From Ceratodon purpureus (taxonomy: Eukaryota > Streptophyta > Bryopsida > Pseudoditrichales > Ditrichaceae), in contig CM026426.1 in NCBI GenBank assembly GCA_014871385.1, positions 101,759,393 through 101,823,392 on the forward strand: DNA of 64,000 nt, written 5' to 3'. Each line of letters begins with the position of its first letter. Within the stretch, counting starts at the first letter, position 1. Below are positions 45,089-57,480 of the stretch, in pieces. Both the position numbers and the translations under genes were made by a program. Under the pieces are notes generated by a model, which saw only the letters and a program-made list of their open reading frames with translations, did no database searches and was not told where the DNA came from.

Positions 45089-47083
45089 ATGGAGGAGAAT
45101 CCCCCTCCGGCAGTGCCACTCACCAAGGGGGAAAGGAAGCGAATCAAAGATCGCGAACGGAAGCGTGGTGGTAAGACGATGAAGAAGCGGCTTCATGTGT
45201 TGAACAATCCTGCAAAGTTGGCATTTAGACGTTGGGAAGACAAGCCACAACCATGGAAATATTCCACATGCGAGGAATTCATTGAGTGGTGCCACATCAC
45301 AAAACTATTTCCGCACGAGCGCCACAGAAATCACAGGACCTCAGACAAGGCAAACCTCTACTTCTGCTTCAATGCGGAGTTTGTTGAACGTTGTATACAA
45401 GTTTATCAGCATCTATACAAGCAACAATCTGTAGAACGCAATGAAGCACCATTGATCATTTGCAGAATGATGAATGCTGAGGTGGTGCTTGACAAAGTGG
45501 CCCGATTGGTCTTCCATCAAAACCATGAACAGTGTTACGATGCCGAGAGTGCGTGACATTCCCAAAGAAAGGGTATACCCAGATGGTGGCTTGGGGAAAA
45601 AAATGAAGCTAAAGCCACAAAAGAGGGAGCCTGAGACGGAAGAATCAGAACCAGATTCTGATTTCGAGATTTGGGCAATCATTTGCAAGAACGAGAAAGA
45701 CCTCAGTCTTCTCAAGCCAATGATATACCTGTAATTCAAGATCCAATGTTGGTGGATGAATCTTACATCAACAACACGGTTGATGTTGCAACGGCCGGTG
45801 TGTTAGAGAATATTTCCACACCAGCAAAACGATGACGGGTTGGAGTGATATTGCCTCCACTAGGCCCATACGCGCGACCCTATGTGGACATTGATGGACC
45901 ATTTAGTCAAGATTCCTTGTCATTTCCACCCAACGCTCAAATGAAAGAAGTAGAGACATCGAGGAGAGCCAATGATGAATTGCGGCTCCTTGTTTCAAAG
46001 TTTGCTAAATCATACTACGAGTGGAAAGTGGCAACCATTCTCAGCGTTGATCGTGGTCGCCAGATCGCATCAGAGTTCAAGAAGATCGACGAATTGTACT
46101 TGCAACACAATAGACGAAGGGATTTTGGCCTCACTTCATGGACTAATGCAGATGATATGTTTCCATCCACTCTGCCAATGCAAGAATCGGATTCTAAACT
46201 CATAGATTGGGCAAAGTTGGATTTTGATGTAGAGAACGCAACTTCGTGCCATGATCTTCAAATGAAGGAAGGAATTAAAAGTAGAAAGCTTTGGCCAAAT
46301 CCTCGACCATGGGTGTTGGATGGTTTTGAAACATGTATGGTGTGTCTAAATCCATTTGGTCCGGAGGGGGGATGTTCACACATGTTCCATCCAATGTGTT
46401 TGATTAACATTTTTTTGGTTAGGAGATTTTGTCCGGTGTGCAAATCCCCGTTCCGTGAACGCTTGTACGAGGTTTTTGGACTCACTCCATACATGCCACC
46501 AAGCCATGAGAGAAATCTTGAAAACACCCTGGGCGAATGTTGCCGCAATATGTGGGGTGAAGATTTGATTTGGAGTTGGCGGGCCAATACTCAATCGGTC
46601 TTCAAGAGCAATGTCAGTGAAGAGTTGGGGTGGGACGATGACCACAAGACGATTGTGAGGGTGTGCAAGAAGATAATTGGATCTGCGAAGGAGGACCAAG
46701 GGAAGCGAAATTTATTGTATCAGACTTTGAATGGATATTGGGATGGGAAGCACAACAAATTCCAACTTGGTACGCACCCAAAAGGCCTCATATGGAACAA
46801 GGATGGGAACTTGATTACAGACAATGAAGGTCTCGCCACTTTGACCGCCCGAGAGGCAGCCCAAATGTCTCTTTCGGAGTGGAAGTATCTTTTCAGAAAT
46901 GAAGCTGTTGACTTTCTTCTAGAGGAACACTCTACACAGACATTGCGAACATTGGCACAATTGAGAAACTCGCAAATTTTGCGTGCTCTCAGTGAAATCG
47001 ATGGCCCATTTTGGCGGACTCGGACGAGAGCGAGGCGCACCTTGATGCTGGACGATGGAGCGGGACCAAGTGGCACGGCGTAG
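45089..47083 (+). pseudogene. RING-finger protein carried by the transposon
   Basis: ATG 45089-45091 in a good context (CACCATGG). The N-terminus is strongly basic (KGERKRIKDRERKRGGKTMK), then unrecognised globular sequence. The frame shifts near 45545 and 45715 and a TGA at 45833-45835 interrupts. From there 412 residues stay open to TAG 47081-47083. They include a RING finger of C3H2C3 type (CMVCLNPFGPEGGCSHMFHP, then C and FCPVC) followed by FRERLYEVFGLTPYMP. The tail (AREAAQMSLSEWKYLFRNEA) is unrecognised. RING fingers usually bind E2 enzymes, so an E3 ubiquitin-ligase role is likely by family but unproven. It is the only plus-strand gene of the element, divergent from the kinase-like gene. 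Confidence 0.65.
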
Positions 47084-47354
47084 TAGATGCAGAGTACTAC
47101 TAATAGTTACAACTTAGTAATAAGCCACTAGCTTTTGTATACCGCAACTTTTGTAATGTTTTGGTTTGAAATGGTAATGAAATACTTTTACTTTCATAAA
47201 TATAGACAACAATGCAAAGTCCATGTATGACGAGTATCTCATTTTTCCTATGCTAAATTTACACAGTTGTCATTGCAATTAGTCCCAATATATTATTTTG
47301 ATGGAAATGTTAGTTTTTTTTGCAATGTCAAAAATTTGCTATATCTACAAAGTG

Positions 47355-47650
47355 GGCCGCACCTCTGAACCCGCTTGCGCCCCCCTCAAACCTGATCGCG
47401 CCCCCCTCACCCGCTCGCGCTTCCTCTGAATTTGCTCGCGCCCTCACGGAACCGGCTCGCGCGCCTCCCCCCCCCCCCCTCCCTTGAACCCGCTCGCGCT
47501 CTGCCCCCCCAAAACCAACTCACGCCCCCCCTGAACCCGCTCGCGCGCCCTCAACCCTCTCGCGCCCCCTTGAACACGCTTACGCCCCTCCCTGAACCCG
47601 CTCCCCCCCCCCCTATACCCGCTTGCGCCCCCCTTAAACTCGCTAGCGGA
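47355..47650. repeat. GC-rich array 5 (right terminal)
   Basis: About fifteen units of GAACCCGCTCGCGCCCCCCT type, C-rich on the plus strand and thus inverted relative to array 1. It follows the RING gene and lies about 200 bp inside the inferred right end. Confidence 0.75.
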
Positions 47651-47859
47651 TCTTTTGCGTATCTGGAATTCCCCTTCAGCGTTGGTTGTCCATGTCATCA
47701 ATATGTTTCCCCTATAGGTAAGTTGTAAAAAAAAAAACTAACCTAGTAATTTTCCTTCTCCCCTCAATGTCCAATTTTCACCCAAGACCAACCGGTCCGT
47801 CCATCCATCCGTCCGTCTGTGTGCAGAAATTTTGCCCCTGTCTGTCCGTTGTGACAACC

Positions 47860-48400
47860 TTGATCCGGATGGGTAAGGTTCGTCCTTGCTACGCGTCCTC
47901 ATGCTATTTACAAATTGGTGGCAGTGACTGAGGCTGAATTCTCCCTTCATATGGGTCCAGTACTTGACCAAGCCGGTGTTGGTTGTCCAGATGGTGTCGG
48001 CTTTGCGCTTCCACTCCAGAATCATGTGTGGAACATAAAAAGGTGGCTCCTTCTTCCTCGCGTTGGCAGCAGCCATGGCGCCCATGCAACTGAAGAGTCC
48101 CGGCTGAGTGATGTAGAGAGGAGGCACGGCGTGGGTGGCGCAGCGTGAAGGAGGCAGCAGGAAAGAGGAGAAAACAGAAGGGGATGCCACCAGAGGAGGC
48201 GCAGAGGAAGAAGAAGAAGGTGGCGGCTGGACTGGAGGAAGGAAGTGACTGGACGAGTATGTTGGTGGCGGCGGGGGCCGACAGGGATGGGATGGAAGCG
48301 AGGATGGTGGCGGTGACATCCTAGCCTTGCCGATCATAGGTTGTGTTGGCGTGTCCCTAGGCTGTCCATGGTGTTCATGGTGTGCATGGTGGATGGCCAT
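47860..48400 (-). pseudogene. extra gene region after integrase, proximal part
   Basis: Minus-strand frame starting MAIHHAHHEHHGQ with a proline/serine-rich segment and then a globular-looking stretch (PHMILEWKRKADTIW). It is cut near 47.86 kb by the inserted DNA transposon. Belongs to the same extra gene region as 34998-36731. Confidence 0.5.
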
Positions 48401-49034
48401 GACCTGGATCAGATTGACATTGATTTCAGGTAGATTAGCTGATGATGATTAGGGCTGGTTATCATGGTTTTGATGATCAGCATCTGGGTTGTCTAAGTCA
48501 TATTTTTGATTAGCCTCTGTCGCCAAAGTTTTATAGATTTCACCTAGGCTCAAAGGAGGGGGTAGGCTGGGATTAGTGGAATGATACTATTTTAACTTGG
48601 TGGTATTGACGATCGTGGCCTGACTGTCATACTGTGAATTATGAACTGAGAGCACTGTATTATTTGGAAGAACTAGCAAAACTCTATACGGGCCATGCTA
48701 TATAGAGTCAAATTTAGATTTGCGTAGTTTTGGGTCCCGGGGACACCAGAAAACTAAATCACCTTTTTGGAATGTGTGTGGGGGTTGGGACGCCTGAAAA
48801 TGTTTTGCACTTAATTGTTGCTTGCGCAATATATTATGAACGGCTTGGTCCTGGAGTTCTTTTGTGGTGGATGTTGTGAAGCCTAGCGACTAGCACGCGA
48901 TGAGGTGTGTATTCACGAGGCTGGAGGGACCGAAATGTGGGTGCTATATACTCAGTCGGCAGCAAAGGCTGTGTATCATAAACTAACTCGAAAGGGCTTG
49001 CTTGAGTGGCGGTTTTCGTAGCTATCCTATAAGC

Positions 49035-52026
49035 CTATAATGCTACAGGGAGGCAAGTATCCCAGTCGACTTTGTTGGCGTGGACAAAACGGCGGAACAT
49101 GTTTATGAGTGTCTTATTAGTTGATTCGGCCTGACCATTTCCTTGTGGATAGTAGACAGTACTAGTACGGTGTTTGATGACATGGTTGTCCAAGAGTTCT
49201 TCTATGACGGCATTGATAAAATGGGTGCCTTGGTCTGACATGATTTCCAAGGGACATCCAGAACGAGTTATTATGATTTTGTAGATGAACATCGCAGTGT
49301 CCAGGGCTATATTTGTCCTCAAGGGCTTAGCCTCTACCCATTTGGTCGTGTAATCTGTGGCCACCAATATATATTTAAAACCTTGTTTGGTGGCTGGTTT
49401 GATTGGTCCTACAAAATCTAAGCCCCAACGCAGAAAGGGCCCTAGTGGTGGTATAGATTTTAATGGTACTTTTCCCTGATCTTGGAAATTCGTTGTCGAG
49501 ACTTGGCAGGCATGGCACTTCTTGATGTAAGCGTGGACATCGCGTTGGAGCGTAGGCCACCAATATTTGGCGGTGAGTATCTTTTTAATCATTGTGTCTG
49601 AGCCTTGGTGTCCTCCTGCAGGGCCATCGTGTAGGAGAGAGATGATCTCTTGTTGTTGGTGTGTAGGGACATAAACTCTAGATTCTCCATCTATACCCTG
49701 GCGGTATAGCTGACCTTGGACAACGAGGTAAGGCAAGGTGCTTCAAACGAAACTAATTCGCCATGTGCCTGCGAGCATGTGAAGGGTGCAACCAGTGGTT
49801 AAATACTGCATGAAGGGTTTTCTCCAATCTGATCACGGTTCTGCTTCCATGGTGGCAGTTTGGATGTACGGGTCATTGAAGGAGTCATCGACGCCCTGGG
49901 ACGTTACATTAGTGTCCCGTGATAAATAATCAGCAATGATGTGGCGTTTTCCTGGTATGTATACTACTTCAAAATCGTACTCTAGCAAGATCATAATCCA
50001 TCTAGCGACTCTGCCACTTACTAAAGGCTGATTGACCAAATAGTGGAGACTATGGTGATCAACGATGAACCTGAACTTGTTTCCAAGGAGATAGTGTCTG
50101 AATTTTTTGACGACGTAGATCATGGCCAGTGCTTCACGTTCCGTCGTGGAATAATTTTTCTCTACGGAATCTTACATACGGCTGGAGTAAGCGACTGGTT
50201 GATCATGTTTCCCAGTGATATTTTGGGCCAACATAACGCCCACGGCTAAGTTAGATGCGTCTGTGTGCACATGAAATGGTTTAGACCAATCGGGTGCAAT
50301 TAATATTGAAGTGTTAGAATACGCGGTTTTAATTTTTTCTAGAGCATCTTGTGCAGCCGGTGTCAAGTCGTGAGGGTATTTGTAGTGGGCATGGTTCAGG
50401 GCGGTTATAGGGGCCGTAATATGAGTGAGTTTTTCTATATATATGCGGTTGAACTGAGCCAGCCCCAGGAGGCATTGTACACCCTTTTGGTCCGTGGGCG
50501 GTGTCATGTCAAGGATGTCTTTGATTTTGTCCGGATCCGGTAGTTTCCCATATTTGCACACAATGTATCCCAATATGATTCCTGCAATGAAAAGGAACAT
50601 ACATTTGTCGGCGTTGAGACTGACTCCATTTGCTCAACAGGCATTGAAGATATGTCTCAAATGAGTGACATGGTCGGCCATGGAACCATACACAGTACCA
50701 TCGTGTAGGTATATGCGGAAAAAATGTTTTAGATAGGGTCAAAAAATGACTTCCATGACTCGTTGAAAAGTCATGGGAGCATTCTTGGCCCCAAACGGCA
50801 TCCGCTCAAATTGAAAGGGACCCCACTCAGAGGAAAAGGCTGTCTTACTTTTATCCCGAAAACTTGGTAGTATCCCGAAAAGCAATCGATGAATGAGTAC
50901 ATCTCATGGCCGGCGACCTCCTCAATTATTTCTTCCATGTTGGGTAGTAGGTAGTGGTCTTTCTTTGTTGCGGCATTTGACTTTTTGAAATCTACGCATA
51001 CACGAAGGGTGCCATTCTTTTTAGGAATGATAACCATGGGTGATTGCCATGGTGCCGAGTCTACCGGGGAGATAAATTTGGCTTGGAGTAGTTTGTCTAA
51101 TTCAGATTTGACCTTGGTGGCATAGTTTGGCTTCATTTGATATGGGCGTTGCTGCACGGGGTGAGCATCTGGGACTAAATCAATAGTGTGCTCTGCCAGG
51201 GTGTTGGGAATCCCTTTGAGGTCCTCGTGGTCCCAGGCGATTATGTCTTGGTATTCATGGAAGAGTGCTATGGCGGCCTGTTTAATCTTGACAAACTTTG
51301 GATGTTCATCAGCGCCTAAATTCACTAACTCCACCTTATCTTTGGCGCCATGAGACGAGCCATTCACCGTTTGGTTTTTTAATGCTTCTTTTGCAGGGAC
51401 GGCCTGGACCTGTACCTGTTCCTGTATCTCTGTTGTAAAATGTGATGGAATGTTCCTGGACATTTTTTAATGCTTCTTTTGCAGGAACGTTCCTGGACCA
51501 TTTTTTCTGGTTCTGGAACGAAGCTGGCTAAGTGAATTTTTGCTAAGGGTATCAAATCTGGAGTAGCTTGGAACACCAGAGCTTCTTGTTCTTGGGATAA
51601 TCCATGGAACCAACTACTGCCAGCGTGGTTTCTAATTTGGTTGGCCTTGGCGCGAGTAACACAACCGTCTACTGGTATAACCATGGTTTGTCCGCGCCGA
51701 TGTATGCGGATTTGGTTGCGCGACAAGTCATGGATGGCGTGCATGTCTCGTAACCAGGGTCGTCCTAGAATTACTGGAAAATTGCTGCGTTCCGGCATGT
51801 CAATGATGACAAAGGTTGCAGGGGTGGTAACTCCATTAATTGTAATAGCTACGAATGAGAGTATTCCGAGCGGTGTAACTGGGGCGTCATTTGCCATGCG
51901 TAATATAAATTGTGCGGCTTTGGGTCTTGGCAGTCCTAGAGTTTCTCGCAACTTATTGCTCATGACATACACGCACGAGATGTTGTCGATGAGTACATTG
52001 GTAAGTTCAAGCTGGCCCAGCTGCAT
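49035..52026 (-). pseudogene. pol region of the LTR fossil: protease, RT, RNase H, integrase
   Basis: From upstream: a retropepsin-like region (VILGRPWLRDMHAIHD), reverse transcriptase ([30 protein letters not shown]), RNase H (FHVHTDASNLAVGVMLAQN; FIVDHHSLHYL), and integrase with an HHCC-like region (KKCHACQVS) and a DDE core (WGLDFVGPI; EIMSDQGTHF). The order RT-RNase H-integrase marks Ty3/gypsy. Decayed. Confidence 0.9.
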
Positions 52027-52335
52027 GTGAAGTTGGGCAGGGTTATAGGTGTTTCTAATTCTTCAAGTAAATTCTGACAAATCTGGTGCAGTTGGTCCTA
52101 ATGATTAGGTGGAAATGGTTTTTGGTGTTCCACGACGTGCTCAACGGGTTCGGCGGGCGTAGCGGTCTTGGATTGTGTGGACACAGTGGCTGTGGAGATG
52201 GTGGCTATTTTGGCTTCGGCTCCCTGGACTTCCGTAATGGTTACCCCCCCCCCCCCCCCTCCTGGGCAGATTAGATGTCCTTGGCGTCTCGGAAGTTAGA
52301 GGTGCCGGATTGGTATTGGCCCATCTTTGTCGTAG

Positions 52336-53450
52336 CTATGGGCATTGTCCTCGTTGATGATTCAGAGATCGACACTCCCAATAGGCATCATTTCTGTTTG
52401 GTTGGAAAGCGTCGACTCCTATTTCTTTGACTTGCATGGCGGCCGTGGCTGGGCGGGGTCGACGTTGATCTTCGGAGCGTGCAGGATTATTAGCGAACCA
52501 ACAACGTCCTCCATGTAGCTTCCCACAGTTGGGACATGGTGTTTGTGGTACTTGGTTGTCTGCACGATATGTAGGAAGAGGTAGTAACGGTGCTTGTGTT
52601 TTTTGAAGTGCCCCTAATTCTCTGCTAATGTCGTTGGCGGCATCTAATATATCCTGCAAAGTTTTGACTCCTCTAATCACAATACCTTGTTGTATCCATG
52701 GGAGTAACCCTTTTTTAAACCACTCTCAAAGATAATCCTCCTTGAGTTTTTGGTTTAATTTGTCCGCAAGTTGTCTAAACCTATCATAAATTTTGTCTAC
52801 AGGTTCATCTCTTTCTTAGACAATGCTGCCTAAGGCTCGTAAAATCTCCGAACTAGTTTTTAGTTTTCGGAATTTATACAAAAAACTGCTCTCCATTGCC
52901 TCCTAGGTCGCCAGGGGTGGTCAGTTTCAAAATCGATGTACCAATTTATGTGATTGCCTTGTAATGTGGTGCCAAAGATATTTTGCAAGTTAGTAGGATT
53001 GTGAACACCAGTCGTTCTGGCTATAACTTTGAACCTCCGTATGTGCCAGTCTGGGTCTCCTTTGTAATCGAAGACTAGGTATGGTATCTTAGGTAGCTTG
53101 GCGTGGCTATCGTGACTACCAGTGCTGTGTGATGTTCCGGCCGTGGGGTTCCCTCGTGGTATTGTTGCAGATCTTAGAGCTTCGGCTAGTGTTTGTAAAG
53201 CTTGGCCAGCGTGGTCTAGCAGAACAGCGTCTATGGTTTCTTGGTTTTGACTGCTTTGTATGTTCTGGTTTTGTGCACTAAGCAGTTCTAGTTTCGCGTT
53301 AGTTGCTTCGGTTCTAGAAGCAAAAGCTGTCATCTGTTGTTTCATCCATTGCAAGAAGTCCTTGGTCGCATGGAATTCATCCTCGACAACTATGGCGTCC
53401 TCAGTTTCATTGCTCCGGGCTGCTTCAGCAGCCACTTTTCTTAGTGGCAT
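52336..53450 (-). pseudogene. gag region of the LTR fossil
   Basis: N-terminal helix and glutamine-rich part, then a retrotransposon gag core (KIPYLVFDYKGDPDWHIRRF) and two zinc-knuckle-like groups (CPNCGKLHGGRCW; CRSLNHQRGQC). It lies next to the 5' LTR as expected. Part of the broken element. Confidence 0.8.
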
Positions 53451-53519
53451 GGTGTCGTAGTACTAATTTTCGCAGGCGCGTTTCTTTTCACAAATCCATC
53501 CCCAACATGGTCGCCAAAA

Positions 53520-54121
53520 TGTTCTCTGGAATTCAGGATGGAGTGAGTGAAAGTCACGGTCTGGGAAAGTCAGGACTTGTTTACCATAGAGAGGCGGGGA
53601 AGAAAGAGTAGAGAAGGCAAGTTACCAAAGTCTATGGTAATAGGAGGGGAGAGACGGTCGTGGGGTGAGAGCGAGGTGAGGCTGTCCTAAGGACTGGACG
53701 CCAACGGCCGAGGCAGGAGAGGTATGAGCTATGGGCGAGAGAGGAAAGCAGAGTCCTCTTGGATGTCTTAGAGGTGAGTCTTCTCAGAAGGCAAGGGGGA
53801 GAATAGCGAGGGCAAAGTAATAGCAAACAGACATGCATACAAGTAATGGGTCGAGTCAAGCATAAGAGTGGAATAAGAATTCTTAGTCAGAGGGAGCGAG
53901 ACAGCTTCGTATTACAAAAAGGAGAAAGTCCTGGGTTTGGTGACCCGAGTCGAGCTACAGTGCTACAACCTAACAAAACGACTGACTACTCCTTGGCCGT
54001 CCCTGACCTTATACGCTGCTCTTTCCTACATTGTCTCCTAGGACTCCTAGTCACTGCCGATGTTTACTTCTTTGCCGTCCTTGACTCTAGTGCCGCTTCA
54101 ATGTTGTCTGGGGGTGTTACA
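53520..54121 (-). repeat. 5' LTR (right copy)
   Basis: 602 bp, TG...CA ends, flanked outside by ATCGT. The internal sequence next to it starts with TTTTGGCGACC, a primer-binding-site-like motif. Confidence 0.93.
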
Positions 54122-54126
54122 ATCGT

Positions 54127-57100
54127 TTTGCTGCCAATTTCTTGTACATGCTTTGCTTCAGTCGTGCACATCCTACTCTTCCATCTAAACTTGGACCTTG
54201 AAATGCATAAAAGAACTTTTCTGAAGGAATTTATTTTGTTGCATACTATTAGTTCACAAATTTTAGTGTAGGAAATTCCAGTATAAATAGTTGAATTAAA
54301 TGGTTTCATATGGTTTTATTAGAAATGATTTTTATAAAGCATAATTCCAAAATGTACATTAATTTTTGGAAGTCCAAATGTTGCAACTTGTAAGGTTAAC
54401 TTGAAGTTATTTATTAACTAGAAATTTACAATCAAGTGCACAAGGCATAGGACAAGGTTAAGTTACTACTCTTAGTTTATAAGGTAAAATAGACATTTAC
54501 ACTAAAGCTTGATGAAATATCCCAAATGCGTTTTAATAATTAAATTTAAAACGTATGAAATTGTTGTAGAATTGATTGTACAATAATTGCGACAAAATTG
54601 TTAAACTGCATACTACTATAATGTCACAACTTAACAAATTATGTTGCTAAGGTATTACAACATACATTAATGATGAAACTTGTATACAATCTGCAAAATT
54701 ATCACAAAATTTCAGGACCATGAAACCTTGGAAATGCAAAGCCGAAAGTTGTTGGCTTGATGCATTTCTTTTTCTACTTATAGATGCTCATACTCCTCCC
54801 TTGAACCCTATACTTTAGTTTCAACAATCTCCAAGTTTTGAATTTGTAGGTGAACCTTGAGGTCCCACACGCCTTGTTTACATATAAAACTTAAACGTAC
54901 TTATAACAACTTAAGATAAGCTAATCCTAACTTAGATAAAGTGAAAGGACCCGACAATGAAAACACTGGAAGGTTTAAGTCCTGAATTGGTCCAAAATAC
55001 CTAAGAGAGCCCGTAGGTAATATTTTATTTATTTTATTTTTGGCTGCATGTTAGAAAACTCATTGGGAACCCAAAAGGTCTATTGTACCAAAAGCAATGC
55101 ATATGACCCTCAAAGGCCGCATTCCTTTAATGCATTGGGGGTTATGGCACTCAAGGAATTTGAAAAGAAATTGTACAGTAATCTTGTGGTTATTGGAATT
55201 TAAATTAGAAAGTGTTATGACATGGTCAACCGGCTCCGTTTAGTCTTCATTCCTTTAGAAGAAATCTCATTTATTGTGTGGATATTGAAGTTATTTGAAG
55301 GCAAAGGTCACATGTTGCAGGTATGTATCATTTTTTTTGTTAACTTAGTAAGAATCCCTACTTGAAGCCGAAGCCCCATAAAATTATGCTATGTCACTCT
55401 CGCAATAAATTAGAGCATCAAGCCCTTTCAGAGGATATCATCTTGCCGTCAACTTCAACAAATGGATTTTGACCACTCGCTTGGTATTCTCTAGCTCCCA
55501 AGGATGAGTATTTTGTTGATGTCATTGTACATCATGCATTTGGTACAAATGAGCCTTTTATTGGGTACCATAGTAACCAACATGTACCTTCATTTCAAGT
55601 ACCGATAGAACGAGATTTATATGAGGGTTACACTCTTGTTGTATGTGTATGTAATGATGATTTACAATCGGTTTGAGTAGCCAAAGCAATGTCAAACTAA
55701 TTTTCACACCCTATTAATTTTCTCAATTGTAATAGTCTAGTGCTAGAAATCAGTAACTTCCAATGTACAATCTAGCTAGTTCACCATAGTGTGCATCATG
55801 AGAGCACTTTTTGTTACCTTCTATGTAAGTATGTTACCATGGTAGTAAGTAAATCTAGGATAAAAAGAACTATCTACAATTGTTGAAGTAAGAGGTTACA
55901 TCATATTATAACAACATATAGAATCCTAAGTTTTCGTACAACCAACACGACGAATTACATTGAAAGCATCTATTCAAGTTGTCAAGCAACATATAAAACC
56001 TAATCCAAGACATAGAAGATCACAAAACTTGTCACTTTTAAGGTTTGCCCCAAGCCATTGCTTGCAAAACGTAAAGCCTTGAGTTGCTGCCTATAGATGG
56101 TAAACTACTTTTTAGAACCACTTTTTTGGATAAATACAATGTGGCTTTAAGGCAAGCGTAGCCTTGCGAGACTTCAATCATTTCATTGATGGAGGACACT
56201 ATGACAACATTGTATCGTTGTTTATAGAAGCTTGCAAGCATTGTCAATTAAACAAAGAAGAATGTCGTTGACAAAAGTATAGTTAAATCAGGGATTCTAG
56301 TATATAAAGCGGCAATAGACCTGTGTTATTTGTAATTCTAATCCTGTGAAGACTCTCCACCTCTATTAGATCTTTCTTCCAATTAAAGGAGTAGCCAAGC
56401 TTCTTTTGACCTTCTGAATAGAGTAACTCAACGTAACTCGTTGTTTAGACTTTATACTTTAACAAATCATTCAGAAACAAGAAGCAACCTAACATCATTT
56501 AGTGAAGGGGATGATTAAAAGGGAAGTCTGGAGTGAAGACTGTAAGTTACTTCATTTATAAGTCGGGAGTTGTTTGATTATTAATCTGATTGAAAGAGAG
56601 CTTCGAGAGAGGTGTAGAAAAGACACAAAATTAGGATTATACATGAATAAAGTTTATTCCTACTTTAAATAGGAAATTCCTGGTTTAAACCAAAAGGCCA
56701 AAGCCTAACTGCACTCACTGCTGAGGTTACCTCAAAGTTACTGAATTCGGAGGTCAAAAAAACTTAACTTCTATTGTGATTGGAAAAGAGCTCTAAAGGC
56801 CCATTCCCACTTGGCCTTAGCGAAGAGTGTGCTTAAAAATTTGACAACTCCACAATTTAAGGAGCAATGCCTTCTTTTTGGAAAAGGTGTAATCAATGAG
56901 GTTCGTAAAGGCCTTATCAATAGGAAGGGCATTATGTAATGGTCCCCCAAATGGGACAATACATGAGACCACTCTTATGAGAGGAAGAGTAGAGAATCTT
57001 TCCAATATTGGTGGCCCGATAAGTATTGCCTACTATTTCTCAAAGCTCTTTTGTCTTCTTAAATATTAACTAATACCCACTCTTGAAAGTGTGCCATGTG

Positions 57101-57480
57101 GACATCCATGTAGGATTGATAATTACTAAATCATGTAGGTGGGAACACACACTTTTTAATGGACACCCCTCTTAAACCCCTCTAAGACCAAGTGGGAACA
57201 TACCTTTAGAGAAGCGGAGAGCTCTCACAGGATAAGGGTTAAAAATGTATCCCGCTCTATACACCAAATAGATCAAAGTCACGGGAATGGGTGCAGCCAC
57301 CTTTGGAGAGTGCGTTCGGATAACCCCAATTCTCCACCATGTCTCTAAGTTGTGCTTTGTGCCTCTCCGAGTACTTCACCTGAGGGTTTCCTATTCTATA
57401 TCATTATAGGAGTGTTGCTGTACTATTCGCTCTGCACTGATTCTATTTGCGCAGAGATTTTTTGTTGTAAAACTGGGATG
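54127..57480. other. AT-rich intergenic DNA, upstream region of PNPase
   Basis: No coding frame of note, no clear repeats or RNA genes. Together with 31.1-34.1 kb it forms the locus into which the LTR element inserted. The last 300 bp become GC-richer and should contain the PNPase promoter. Confidence 0.5.

Larger units (their letters stand above)
36768..47860. mobile_element. composite hAT-type DNA transposon with three genes
   Basis: Inserted in the extra-gene region of the LTR fossil. It carries a BED/DUF659 hAT transposase (minus), a kinase-like gene (minus) and a RING gene (plus). GC-rich arrays of a CTCGCGCCCC-type motif lie near both ends in inverted orientation (G-rich top strand at 36.99-37.13 kb, C-rich at 47.36-47.65 kb) and before each gene. 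The ends are approximate: GGTTGTTCATAGGAC at 36768 and the complement of GTTGTGACAACC near 47857 look like short inverted ends, with GTCCG-rich sequence inside both. An 8-bp duplication could not be shown; only TGATC is shared by the flanks. Alternatively, three related elements inserted side by side, but the shared arrays and the single interrupted host site favour one element. Confidence 0.6.
34145..54121 (-). mobile_element. Ty3/gypsy LTR retrotransposon fossil, about 20 kb including an 11-kb nested insertion
   Basis: Two 602-bp direct repeats bound the element. The same five bases, ATCGT, lie outside both (34140-34144 and 54122-54126), a target-site duplication. Reading on the minus strand: 5' LTR, primer-binding-like TGGCGACCATGTTGGGG directly after it, gag with zinc knuckles, protease, reverse transcriptase, RNase H and integrase in Ty3/gypsy order, then an extra gene region and the 3' LTR. 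The extra region is split by a DNA transposon carrying hAT, kinase-like and RING genes. Without the insert the element would be about 9 kb. The LTRs differ at about 21 of 602 positions (3.5%), which at the commonly used 1.3e-8 per site per year suggests roughly 1-1.5 million years. Coding parts are broken in several places, so it is a fossil. Confidence 0.93.

Noticed and set aside
47432-47728. Proline-rich peptide
   Set aside because: It is a translation of the terminal GC-rich array only.
36760-47870. A firm 8-bp target duplication for the hAT-type element
   Set aside because: Flanks share only TGATC with nearby mismatches; the exact ends cannot be fixed from one copy.
53632-54271. Small proteins at 53632-53859 and 53846-54271
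   Set aside because: These frames lie in the LTR and recur in the other LTR; they are chance frames of repeat DNA.
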